Source: AP-15 sp963832875 (GTDB lineage: Bacteria > Pseudomonadota > Alphaproteobacteria > ATCC43930 > CGMCC-115725). Taken from it: a stretch of DNA of 64,000 nt. Positions 53,705-61,412 of the stretch are shown piece by piece (position 1 is the stretch's first letter; each line of letters opens with the position of its first letter). The notes under the pieces were generated by a model, which was not told the origin of the DNA, ran no database searches, and worked only from the letters and a program-made list of their open reading frames with translations. The stretch is from the NCBI GenBank assembly GCA_963832875.1, contig CAWHWB010000003.1, positions 1,009,972 through 1,073,971 on the forward strand, written 5' to 3'. The translations under genes and the position numbers were made by a program.

Positions 53705-54979
53705 TCACACCGTCTGCAGGATTTCCTCCTGCGCCAGCCCCTCGGTCACCAAGCCTCGCCAGTCGACGGTGCGCGGCATCACCTTCTCGGCGGCGCGCAG
53801 CTGGTAGTAGCTCGACCGCACCCCGGCCGGCGTCCCACCTTCCTCGACCGTCCTGACCGCCTGGCGCAACAGCCGGCGCAATTGGATGATCGCCTTGTCG
53901 GCCGGCCCCAGATGCTCCTTCGAGCGGTCGACAATGCGGCCCATGGTCTCCTGGATCGCCCGATCCTGCACGTTGACGCCATCAATGCCGGTGAAGCTCA
54001 GGCTCTTTTGCACCGCGCGGTCGATCAGGTAATCGTTTTGCCGATTGGCCTTGGAGCGGAAGGTCGCCTGATCGACATGCAACGGCCCGTTGCCGATGCC
54101 GCGTTCGAGCCGGTCCTCGTCGGAGAGCGGCTCGCCGCCGATGCTGTAGGCCCAGTTGTAGACCATCGTGTTTTCGTCATCGATCGGGACCCAGATGTGT
54201 CCGGCATCGACCGGGTTGCCGCGTTCCGAGCGCGAGGCGCGGATCTGGTGGAACGGTAGAATGTAATGATAGGTGCGGATGTGCTGCTCATCGTCGCCGA
54301 GGGCGCGGATGCCGGCATATTGGTAGCCGTAATCCGTCAGGTCGACGGTGATGCTCGGCGCCCCGGCGCGCACATAGGCGCTCGACGGGCTGATCCCGCC
54401 GCGGCCGGCATTGTCTTTCAAGAGGCGGTGCATGATCGGCGCGTGCGAGGTGTCGAGCCCGCCTTCGAGCGCCTGCAGCCAGTTGCATTCCTGGATGACT
54501 TTGGAGACGTGCCGATGAGTCTGCGGCGCCTGGGTCCAGGCGAATTTCGGCGCCGGCGGGGTGCGCTCGGGCGGGCCCATATAGGTCCAGATCACCCCGC
54601 CCAGCTCGACGGTCGGATAGGCGGTCAGATGAACCTTGTGGCAGAACGGCTCGGGCTCGTTCATCTGCTCGACGCAGCTGCCATCGACCGCGAATTTCCA
54701 GCCGTGATAGATGCAGCGCAACCCGCCCTCCTCGTTGCGCCCGAACCACAACGAGGCGCGGCGATGCGGGCAATATTCGTCGACGAGGCCGATCCGGCCC
54801 TCACTGTCGCGAAAGGCGACGAGGTCTTCGCCCAATAGCCGCACCCGCACCGGCGGGCCATCGGGCTCGGCGAGCTCGCGCGCGAGCAGGGCCGGGATCC
54901 AATAGAGCCGCATCGTGCCGCCCATCGCCGTGCCCTCTCCGACCCGGGTCAGAAGCTCGTTTTCCTCGCGTGGCAGCAT
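53705..54979 (-). CDS. Rieske non-heme iron oxygenase, phthalate dioxygenase-like
   Basis: 424 residues with GAGGAGA before the ATG. The Rieske [2Fe-2S] ligands are Cys-Pro-His in VDEYCPHRRASLWFG and Cys-Ile-Tyr-His in GLRCIYHGWKFAVDG. The mononuclear iron site fits ECNWLQALEGGLDTSHAPIM with the following His. Length and the LDTSHAPIMH segment match the phthalate 4,5-dioxygenase/aryl ether O-demethylase group rather than the alpha3beta3 ring-hydroxylating type. It needs a reductase partner, which is not encoded next to it. First gene of the cluster Rieske-PPOX-DUF3500-formyltransferase. Confidence 0.9.
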   Translation of the reverse strand: MLPREENELLTRVGEGTAMGGTMRLYWIPALLARELAEPDGPPVRVRLLGEDLVAFRDSEGRIGLVDEYCPHRRASLWFGRNEEGGLRCIYHGWKFAVDGSCVEQMNEPEPFCHKVHLTAYPTVELGGVIWTYMGPPERTPPAPKFAWTQAPQTHRHVSKVIQECNWLQALEGGLDTSHAPIMHRLLKDNAGRGGISPSSAYVRAGAPSITVDLTDYGYQYAGIRALGDDEQHIRTYHYILPFHQIRASRSERGNPVDAGHIWVPIDDENTMVYNWAYSIGGEPLSDEDRLERGIGNGPLHVDQATFRSKANRQNDYLIDRAVQKSLSFTGIDGVNVQDRAIQETMGRIVDRSKEHLGPADKAIIQLRRLLRQAVRTVEEGGTPAGVRSSYYQLRAAEKVMPRTVDWRGLVTEGLAQEEILQTV

Positions 54980-55040
54980 CGCCCAATCTCCTCTTCGTGC
55001 CAGCGGAGTCTCGGTTGCCGCGGCGGCCCCGTCAAGCCGG

Positions 55041-55610
55041 TCAGCGGGTGGCGCCGGGGACCCAGAGCACGTCGCGGGCGCCGTTGTCGTTGAGCCGACG
55101 GCCGAGGACGAAGAGATGGTCGGAGAGGCGGTTCAGGTATTTGAGCGCCTCGGGATTGACCCGTTCGGTCTGGGCCAGTTCGCCGACCAGCCGCTCGGCG
55201 CGGCGGGCGACCGTGCGCGCCAGATGCAGATAGGCGGCCGCCGCCGTGCCGCCCGGCAGGATGAATGAGTCAAGCGGGCGCAGCGTCGCGTTCATTGCAT
55301 CGATCTCGCGCTCGATGCGCTCGACCTGGGCGGTGAGGATGCGGAGTGCGCCGGGGTCGCGCCGGCCCTCTTCCGGGGTGCACAGATCGGCGCCGAGGTC
55401 GAACAGATCGTTCTGGATCCGGCCGAGCATGGCCTCGGCCTCGGCCTCGGCATTGACATGGAGGCGGGCGAGGCCGATGGCGGCGTTGGCCTCGTCGACC
55501 GTGCCGTAGGCGGCGACCCGCAGCGAGTGCTTCGGCACGCGCGAGCCGTCGCCGAGAGAGGTCTCGCCCTTGTCGCCGCCACGGGTGTAGATCCGGGTCA
55601 GCCGAACCAT
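55041..55610 (-). CDS. ATP:cob(I)alamin adenosyltransferase, PduO type
   Basis: 189 residues. The PduO/EutT-like N-terminal signature TRIYTRGGDKGETSLGDGSR and the catalytic helix PGGTAAAAYLHLARTVARRA with RRAERLVGEL are present, plus YLNRLSDHLFVLGR near the end. It transfers adenosine to cobalamin for B12-dependent enzymes such as methylmalonyl-CoA mutase. Preceded by a small twin-transmembrane protein gene, a common alphaproteobacterial pairing. Confidence 0.94.
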   Translation of the reverse strand: MVRLTRIYTRGGDKGETSLGDGSRVPKHSLRVAAYGTVDEANAAIGLARLHVNAEAEAEAMLGRIQNDLFDLGADLCTPEEGRRDPGALRILTAQVERIEREIDAMNATLRPLDSFILPGGTAAAAYLHLARTVARRAERLVGELAQTERVNPEALKYLNRLSDHLFVLGRRLNDNGARDVLWVPGATR

Positions 55611-55641
55611 CGTCGATAGCTCAACATCAGAACGGGGCGCG

Positions 55642-55833
55642 CTAACGCCGGCCGAGCAGCATCAGGATGGCGAGCAGCAAGAGCGCCAGCCCTTGCATGA
55701 TGACGCGCGCCTGCATCAGCTTGTTCGACCGGCGCGGATTGCCGCCGCGAAACATCTGGGTGATGCCGAGACCGAGCACAATCAGCACGCCAGCCAGGGC
55801 CAGCACCAGAAGGACCGTCACAAAGGTCGTCAT
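55642..55833 (-). CDS. Twin-transmembrane (HIG1-like) small membrane protein
   Basis: 63 residues: a first membrane helix (TFVTVLLVLALAGVLIVLGL), a short basic loop with GGNPRRSNKLMQARVIMQG, and a second helix (LALLLLAILMLLG). The loop matches the HIG1-like motif found in twin-transmembrane proteins beside cobalamin adenosyltransferases; in mitochondria related proteins support respiratory complexes. 31 bases upstream of the PduO gene and probably cotranscribed. Confidence 0.82.
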   Translation of the reverse strand: MTTFVTVLLVLALAGVLIVLGLGITQMFRGGNPRRSNKLMQARVIMQGLALLLLAILMLLGRR

Positions 55834-55908
55834 GTGATGAATATGCGCCGGACCCGCGGCCGGGGCGAGCGATTAAACAATGCTTATCGGAGACCAAATC
55901 CACAGGGT

Positions 55909-56005
55909 TTGCCCTCACCCCCGGATCTGGTCCGGGCAGGCTTCCCCGCCGCGCGGGTCCCTCCCTCTCCCCGCAAAGTGCGAAGAGTGGCTGGGGTGAG
56001 CGGCT
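55909..56005. repeat. Dispersed intergenic repeat, family B, second copy
   Basis: CCCTCACCCCCGGATCTGGT opens the element and TGGCTGGGGTGAG closes it, with a CCTCTCCCCGCA core. Same plan as 19328-19406. Lies between the twin-transmembrane gene and the acyl-CoA dehydrogenase remnant. Confidence 0.45.
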
Positions 56006-56034
56006 TTCCCAGCGCTGAGGGTGCCGACCTCAAA

Positions 56035-56520
56035 TTCCGTCCAGCGATCAGGCTGCAAGCGACGATCCGCGCCTGGATCTCGGCCACACCCTCAAAGATG
56101 TTGAGGATGCGCGCATCGCACAACACCCGGCTGATCGGTTATTCGAGCGCATAACCGTCGCCGCCGCGGATTGCAAGGCATTGTCGGCATTCGACCAGGC
56201 GACGCGTGCGGCCAGCAATTTGGCCATGCCAGCCTCGATGTCGCAGCGCCGGCCGCTGTCCTTTCGCGCGCGGCGAAATAGGTCAGCTGGCGCGCGATCA
56301 TCATTTCCGCCGCCATCAGCGCGAGCTTCCCGGCGACCCGCGGAAAGGCCGCGAGCTGCTTGCCGAAATGGCGGCGTTCGAGCGCATAAGCGAGGCCGAG
56401 CTCGAGCGCGTTCTGGGCCACGCCGACGTGAGCGCGCAGTTCGGCCGCGGCCAACAGAGTGCGCCGGTCTTCGCGCAGCCACCAGCGCGCCTTCGGATCG
56501 ACGCAGAGCCGGCGCTGGGG
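56035..56520 (-). pseudogene. Acyl-CoA dehydrogenase C-terminal remnant
   Basis: Minus strand blocks in three frames: AELRAHVGVAQNALELGLAY, ALERRHFGKQLAAFPRVAGK and MAAEMMIARQLTYFAARE, then SGRRCDIEAGMAKLLAARVA with WSNADNALQ, then ISRVLCDARILNIFEGVAEI and QARIVACSLIAG. These are the last helices of an acyl-CoA dehydrogenase. The joins need two one-base additions (near 56270 and 56172) and a TAA stands where Glu-Tyr-Pro is expected (near 56153). The first two thirds of the gene are absent. Unlike most frameshifts in this window, these are base losses. Confidence 0.75.
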
Positions 56521-56544
56521 GTCCGGACGAATCGCGGAGCCCGG

Positions 56545-56761
56545 CTAATCCGGCGGCAGCTGATAGGTGTGCGGATAGGTCGTCGGCAGGTTCGGATCGG
56601 GGATCTTCAGCGAGTTCGGACTGGGTCATCCTGACCGCCGAGATGTCGTCGGAGATGCCGTTCAAATTCTGGATGTTGCTGGCGCGCTCGGGCGCGCCGA
56701 TGCTGCAACCGGAAACCGTAGCGAGCGTCAACGCGACCAAAAAACCCACGCGCAGCGGCAT
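56545..56761 (-). pseudogene. Small lipoprotein, one-base frameshift
   Basis: GGAGGG precedes an ATG whose frame gives LRVGFLVALTLATVSGCSIG (lipoprotein signal ending Val-Ser-Gly-Cys) and ASNIQNLNGISDDISAVRMT. Removing one C near 56630 joins a second frame, SPNSLKIPDPNLPTTYPHTY, ending Gln-Leu-Pro-Pro-Asp and TAG at 56545. The restored protein has 71 residues. Family unknown. It is preceded by a 44-residue membrane protein gene with a 15-base gap. Confidence 0.6.
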
Positions 56762-56776
56762 TGTTATGCCCTCCGT

Positions 56777-56911
56777 TCAATGAAAGATTACATAGGCAAT
56801 CGCCAACAGCACTACAACGAGCACCAGGGAAATCGCCAGGACGTAGCGGCTGACCCCCTCCTTGGTGGCTTGGCGCGCTTCGGTCTTGTCCACGACGATG
56901 CGTTTTGCCAT
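56777..56911 (-). CDS. 44-residue single-span membrane protein
   Basis: AKRIVVDKTEARQATKEGVS is a charged cytoplasmic start, followed by one membrane helix (YVLAISLVLVVVLLAIAYVI) and Phe-His at the end. Clean open frame, GAGGACGGG upstream of the ATG, and a lipoprotein gene immediately downstream on the same strand. The type resembles small alphaproteobacterial envelope-stress or respiratory accessory proteins, but no family can be named. Confidence 0.6.
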   Translation of the reverse strand: MAKRIVVDKTEARQATKEGVSRYVLAISLVLVVVLLAIAYVIFH

Positions 56912-57205
56912 CGCTGCCCGTCCTCGTCCGATAACTCCTTAAAAAGAGAACGGGAGGGCGCGCAATTCGATCCGGCAGGGGCGGCGGCCTAGCCTGGCCG
57001 GAAGGCCGTATGATCCGAGGCAACGCTGTTCGGTGCGATCCTGGGCGGGCTGATCACAGCAAGTTGACGGGTGCAAGCGTCGGGCTTACATCTCTGATTA
57101 TGACGGCGCAGACGAATGGCCGGCGCGAACGGCGAATTACGGTCCCGAGCCCCGCAAGGGTTCGGGCTCCGTTGTTTCGCCCCGTTTGCGCCAAGGACCA
57201 TGATC

Positions 57206-57505
57206 ATGTCGTCTACCGCCGCGACCCTCGCTGAGACCACTCTGCGCGAGACTGCTTATTTTTCCGTTCACGCCATGGCCGAGCCCGGTGTGATGCCGCG
57301 GGTCCTCGAACTCTTCGCCAAACGCGGCCTGGTGCCCTCGGGGTGGCGCAGCGTGCTGTCCGGGGCGGACCAGACCGGGCTGGCGATCGAGATCGAGATG
57401 CGCGGGCTCGGCCGCGAGGCTGCCGACTATATCGCCGCCTGCCTGAAACAGATCGCCTCGGTCGAAGCGGTATCGACCTTTTGCCGGCCGCTGGGCGCCG
57501 GCTGA
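57206..57505 (+). CDS. ACT-like regulatory domain protein
   Basis: 99 residues with AAGGA eight bases before the ATG. The sequence ETAYFSVHAMAEPGVMPRVL, ELFAKRGLVPSGWRSVLSG and YIAACLKQIASVEAVSTFCR fits a single ferredoxin-like ACT domain, as in amino acid-sensing or acetolactate synthase small-subunit-like proteins. Followed 19 bases later by a Nudix gene. No catalytic partner is visible, so its ligand and target are unknown. Confidence 0.65.
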   Translation: MSSTAATLAETTLRETAYFSVHAMAEPGVMPRVLELFAKRGLVPSGWRSVLSGADQTGLAIEIEMRGLGREAADYIAACLKQIASVEAVSTFCRPLGAG

Positions 57506-57524
57506 GAGAAGGCGTTGGCTGTCG

Positions 57525-58388
57525 ATGTCGTTCCGCGACCATATCGCGCGCTGCAACAACTATGACCCGGCCCGATGCGTGCCATTGCTGGCCGGCGACG
57601 ACCGGATCGGGCTAGTGCGGCGCGACAACGCCGAGGCACTGCAGCGCTTTCCCGAGGTGTTCAGGGTGTTCGAGGACAAGGTGGCGCTGGTCGCGCGAGG
57701 CGACGCTGCCACGGTCAGCCGGGCGGTCGACCGGGTCGTCGACGCGCTGGTCGGCGAAAAGCAGATCCCGAAAACGCGTAGCGAGACGTTCGATGTCGCG
57801 CCACGCTGGGGGGCGCCGCCGATCTTTCGCCTCGACCGGGGCGCCGTGCCTTTTTTCGGGACGCGAGCCTATGGCGTGCACCTGAACGGCTATCGCCGGG
57901 CGGGGCGGGACGCAGGGGGCGAGCTGGCGTTGTGGGTCGGCCGCCGCGCTCCCGACAAGCGGGTCGCGCCGAACAAACTCGACAATCTTGTCGCCGGCGG
58001 CATTGGCAACGGCCACGGGCTCGTCGAAACCCTGGTCAAGGAAGCCGACGAAGAAGCCAAGATCCCGCCGCAGCTGATCGCGCGCGCCTGCCCGGCGGGT
58101 GCCGTCTCCTACCGCATGGAAACCACGCTCGGCATCCGCGACGATGTGCTGTTCGTCTACGACCTCGAGGTGCCGCCCGATTTCACCCCGGAAAACCGCG
58201 ACGGCGAGTTCGTCGGGTTCGAACTGATGCCGGCGGCAGTGGTCATCGAGCGGGTCCGGTCGAGTTTCGATTTCAAGTTCAACGTCAATTTGGTGATCCT
58301 CGATTTTGCCGTCCGCCACGGCATCCTCTCGCCGGATGACCCGGAATATCTCGACGCCGCGACCGGCCTGCACCGCCGGCTCGACTGA
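57525..58388 (+). CDS. DUF4743/Nudix hydrolase
   Basis: 287 residues. The first half (about 1-125) is a DUF4743 region (FRDHIARCNNYDPARCVPLL, FEDKVALVARGDAATVSRAV); the second half is a Nudix domain with box GGIGNGHGLVETLVKEADEE, retaining the Glu-rich helix that binds metal. This two-part form is shared with the C-terminal part of fungal thiamine pyrophosphokinase Tnr3 and plant Nudix20/24 proteins that act on oxidised thiamine diphosphate. A house-cleaning role on damaged thiamine cofactors is therefore plausible. Confidence 0.87.
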   Translation: MSFRDHIARCNNYDPARCVPLLAGDDRIGLVRRDNAEALQRFPEVFRVFEDKVALVARGDAATVSRAVDRVVDALVGEKQIPKTRSETFDVAPRWGAPPIFRLDRGAVPFFGTRAYGVHLNGYRRAGRDAGGELALWVGRRAPDKRVAPNKLDNLVAGGIGNGHGLVETLVKEADEEAKIPPQLIARACPAGAVSYRMETTLGIRDDVLFVYDLEVPPDFTPENRDGEFVGFELMPAAVVIERVRSSFDFKFNVNLVILDFAVRHGILSPDDPEYLDAATGLHRRLD

Positions 58389-58438
58389 GCCAGCAGCAAC
58401 TGCTGACGCCATCGGGCGGTGTTCCGTTCCATGTTTTA

Positions 58439-59614
58439 TTATGCCTGATCGATGCGCTCTAAGCAGACCTTTCGAAACTCGCCATCAAAATCTCCCATGA
58501 AATGGAGGGTGAATTCTGCCTGCGACAGAAAATGATCGGTCTTAAAAGTAAACTCAACCTGTAGGAAATGAATCCCTTCTACCGGTTGTTGCTTGTGCTC
58601 ATGTATTATCTCTGTGCCTACACGCGCCGTGACTCGGATCAACACATCAGAAATGGTCGAATTAGTCGAGAAAAACACGGTCAGTCGGTAGTAGCCGGGT
58701 TCGATGTCGATGTAAGGACCGTACACCGCGACGCCGTGAAAGCCGCGAGGGATTGCAATCCCGGAGGGCGTCCGTTCGACGTTCCGATGAATTGCCGGAT
58801 GGTCGAATTCCCAAGTAGCCTGACGTTCCCCATAAACCTGCCGGTTGTGCCAAAGCATGCTGTAATTATTGGTTGCAGCTACGCCGAGCACCGAAAGCTC
58901 GCCACCTTGGGTCTTCGTACCAATTGCGATCAGAGAATTGTCCGGGCTGATATAACAGATGCGGCTGGTACTGCTCTCTGGAGCAACCAACCTCAGTTCA
59001 CCAATCCATTGGTCGTCGATCGCGGCGGACATTGGCATTCGAGCCGTCGCCGCCGCCACGGCATGGCCAAAGAGTACTGGCCCCGTCGGATAAAGCGGGT
59101 TTGCGCCGTAATAACGTAGGCGGCAATTCTCGATTATAAAATCGATCGCAAGCCGCATTTCGGGCCGATTGGGCTTAGCCCAGATCAGGCCATTTGATAT
59201 GGCGGTCCATCGCGGAGAGAGAAACCGGAGCGCCTTGAATGCGATCAATCCAATTCCTTCCGGCACCTTCATCGGGCTGACGAAACGCATTGCCAAGTCC
59301 GAATACAAACCACCATACAGGTAAAGCAAGCAAACCCGTGCAAGATCGCACTTGTAAGCGAACGGTCGCAGGACGTCAAAAGCGTCAAGGACCGCTGGTT
59401 CGAAATTAGCGGCGATCATTTCGCGCAGTTCATTTCCACTCCAAAGGCGATATTTTGCATGCGGGTAAACGGCACGTAAGCTTGCAATGTTTGCTTCGAT
59501 GATGGCCGGAAGGTCCGACGGAAGGCAATATGTGTTGTTGACCAGTATCTGGTTTATTTGTTCAACGGCGTTATCAGGCATCGCGAGTTTCTCCGGCATT
59601 TCAGTCACAACCAT
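58439..59614 (-). CDS. Glycosyltransferase of the Gly_transf_sug (DXD) type
   Basis: 391 residues. The first half (about 30-210) has PSDLPAIIEANIASLRAVYP, KYRLWSGNELREMIAANFEP and CDLARVCLLYLYGGLYSDLA, the GT32-like nucleotide-sugar region; the usual Asp-x-Asp after Gly-Gly-x-Tyr is here Asp-Leu-Ala, so the second metal aspartate is missing. The second half (about 230-391) looks beta-rich (YGPYIDIEPGYYRLTVFFST) and may bind carbohydrate. Lower GC content and freer codon use than the neighbours suggest horizontal arrival. Confidence 0.78.
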   Translation of the reverse strand: MVVTEMPEKLAMPDNAVEQINQILVNNTYCLPSDLPAIIEANIASLRAVYPHAKYRLWSGNELREMIAANFEPAVLDAFDVLRPFAYKCDLARVCLLYLYGGLYSDLAMRFVSPMKVPEGIGLIAFKALRFLSPRWTAISNGLIWAKPNRPEMRLAIDFIIENCRLRYYGANPLYPTGPVLFGHAVAAATARMPMSAAIDDQWIGELRLVAPESSTSRICYISPDNSLIAIGTKTQGGELSVLGVAATNNYSMLWHNRQVYGERQATWEFDHPAIHRNVERTPSGIAIPRGFHGVAVYGPYIDIEPGYYRLTVFFSTNSTISDVLIRVTARVGTEIIHEHKQQPVEGIHFLQVEFTFKTDHFLSQAEFTLHFMGDFDGEFRKVCLERIDQA

Positions 59615-59945
59615 TCACAAGCCACGATCGTCCCCATATTCTGACCGAGTCAGCCCCTCTACCACGGCATTGTATGACGACGGTGAAGCTGGCGCTGCGT
59701 GAGGTCGGTCACGCCGCGCCCGCGGGTGCTCGGTGCGCGCAGCTCCCACCGCCTCCGCGTGCGGCCATCACTGGCCGCGATTTAAAGAAGAAATATGACG
59801 ATGAAAAAGCAGTTGAATGGTCGGAAGTTCAATTCGCGAAGCCGAATGGGGCGCCCCGTTGCGGTGTTGGGATTGCGGCCAGATTGAACTCCTCGCTGGG
59901 TGTTGGCTAGAAGATAGCGGGCATGCGCCGTGTCGACCCCACTGG
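59615..59945. other. Intergenic region between glycosyltransferase and tRNA-Ser half copy
   Basis: 331 bases. An open frame at about 59674-59910 shows no family features and no ribosome binding site. Nothing else recognised. Confidence 0.35.
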
Positions 59946-59991
59946 ATCGGTGGAGGGGTGGCCGAGTGGCTGAAGGCGGCGGTTTGCTAAA
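59946..59991 (+). repeat. Left 46-bp direct repeat: truncated 5' half of tRNA-Ser
   Basis: Identical over 46 bases to 61367-61412. It contains the first 40 or so bases of tRNA-Ser (from GGAGGGGTGGCCGAGTGGC to the anticodon region GCTAAA) plus six upstream bases, and then diverges. It is not a functional tRNA. Direct repeats covering a tRNA gene segment are the usual mark of an integrase-mediated insertion site. Confidence 0.85.
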
Positions 59992-60106
59992 TCTCAATCG
60001 CCCGTATCGGCCCGTCCCGCATTGTCCCGAAAGGTGTTTATCCGTAAGGGCTTGCCGGCTCCAACGACCTTTTACGTCCTAGCCTGTCCCGCTCGATCCC
60101 GCGGCG

Positions 60107-60128
60107 TTTGGGTCCAAAGTTGGGTCCA
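60107..60128 (+). repeat. TTTGGGTCCA pair, copy 1
   Basis: TTTGGGTCCA and TTGGGTCCA lie two bases apart 116 bases inside the left tRNA-Ser repeat. A nearly identical pair occurs at 61241-61261, 106 bases before the right repeat. Repeated short motifs near the ends of a tRNA-bounded segment could be arm-type recombinase sites or leftovers of two integrase-gene ends. Confidence 0.5.
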
Positions 60129-60295
60129 GCAACCCTGCGGCGCATCGATGCCAGGAAGCCGGCTTTTCCGCTTACGCTCTCTTGATCCCGTGGTAATCGC
60201 TCCCCAGTTCTGCGTAAGGGTAGCGCCAAACAATGCGCTAATGACTTCGCCGTTACGGCTCCGAGCGCCCGCTTTCTAGAAATGGAGCCGTTGTT

Positions 60296-60484
60296 ATGTT
60301 TCCTGTGTACATCGAGATGGTAGGCCTCGGTCCTGTCCCAATCGACGCAGACGAGATCGTGCAGATCGATCGCGATTTCGGCTTGGGGCCAAAAATCTAC
60401 CTTCGCAATAATAGATGGGTCATCACTACGCCTGAAAATATCAAGCGCCTTGAAGCGATAAAACCCGACATTGCTCAGCTCTAA
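60296..60484 (+). CDS. 62-residue protein, FlbD-like in form
   Basis: GGAG lies nine bases before the ATG. Residues YIEMVGLGPVPIDADEIVQI and KIYLRNNRWVITTPENIKRL give a beta-beta-alpha outline like the small flagellar regulator FlbD, but sequence identity is too low to claim it. GC content is lower than the neighbourhood. It lies between the two tRNA-Ser repeats, so it is probably cargo of that segment. Confidence 0.5.
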   Translation: MFPVYIEMVGLGPVPIDADEIVQIDRDFGLGPKIYLRNNRWVITTPENIKRLEAIKPDIAQL

Positions 60485-60794
60485 AGCAGCTAGTCCGGCT
60501 CGCCCCACCTTGGCGCTTGCAACGCCTCGATCGCCCGCCTGATCCGCGCCCACACGAGTCGCCCTTCATCATCGCCGCGGTCAAGCATCAGGTCCGCGCT
60601 TCGCCGCTTCAAGCTCGGCGTCTGCGCCGTGCTCTCGGATCAGGTTGGCGGCGTACCAGATATAAAATTTTCGGGACCACAAAAGCCAGCGAACCTGCAT
60701 TGTCGAGACGCTTTCCAACCGGGGGTCCTAACCGGGTACAATCTCGATATGAAGAGTTTGCTGTTCGCCCCGGTAAGTGGTTAGTGAATATCGC

Positions 60795-61160
60795 ATGGTT
60801 CGGGTCAGGCGTATCATCCTTGCGCTACTGTTGTCGGGTTTGGCCGAGGTCGCGTGCGCCGCCAACGCCGAAGAGGGTCCGGGCGACCTTGAGGCCGGGC
60901 GCGCGCTTGCGCGCCACGTCTGTTACCCATGCCATGGGATCGAGCCCGATCCGCACGCCCCGCGGATGTTCGAGATCGCGCCCGATTTTCAGACAATTGC
61001 CAACACGCCTGGCATGACCGCAACGGCCCTCAATGCGTTCTTGCTGAGTTCTCATCCGAAAATGCCGAATTTCATCCTATCACGGGAGGAGGCATCCGAT
61101 GTGATTTCCTACATCCTGAGCCTGCGTGCGCCCTCGCAGCCTAAGCGTGGCAATCCTTGA
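60795..61160 (+). CDS. Small exported c-type cytochrome
   Basis: 121 residues. The ATG starts a signal peptide (VRRIILALLLSGLAEVACAA), then GDLEAGRALARHVCYPCHGI with the heme-binding Cys-x-x-Cys-His, and the distal methionine in SSHPKMPNFILS, as in class I cytochromes c. The end VISYILSLRAPSQP is the typical terminal helix. It would carry electrons in the periplasm. It lies between the two tRNA-Ser repeats without electron-transfer partners nearby. Confidence 0.85.
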   Translation: MVRVRRIILALLLSGLAEVACAANAEEGPGDLEAGRALARHVCYPCHGIEPDPHAPRMFEIAPDFQTIANTPGMTATALNAFLLSSHPKMPNFILSREEASDVISYILSLRAPSQPKRGNP

Positions 61161-61240
61161 TGGGAGTAACCTTTTTTCATACGCGGACCCCTACCCGATG
61201 GCCCCCGCGGCTCGACCCGCTGAAAGCGATCCTCTTAGGC

Positions 61241-61261
61241 TTTGGGTCCAGCTTGGGTCCA
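61241..61261 (+). repeat. TTTGGGTCCA pair, copy 2
   Basis: TTTGGGTCCA followed after two bases by TTGGGTCCA, matching 60107-60128 except for the spacer. Same orientation. Positioned shortly before the intact tRNA-Ser. Confidence 0.5.
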
Positions 61262-61366
61262 ACGGCCGATATTGTTCTCTCGGTGTTCTAAGCCGCCCGT
61301 GCTTGCGCGCTCCGCTCTCGCCGTGCTAAGTCCTTTGGCTGCATACGCCGTGATAAACACCCGCTC

Positions 61367-61412
61367 ATCGGTGGAGGGGTGGCCGAGTGGCTGAAGGCGG
61401 CGGTTTGCTAAA
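61367..61412 (+). repeat. Right 46-bp direct repeat within intact tRNA-Ser
   Basis: Identical to 59946-59991. Here the repeat continues into the complete tRNA-Ser gene. The 1421-base offset between copies bounds a segment with a cytochrome c gene and a 62-residue protein gene but no recognisable integrase. Confidence 0.85.
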
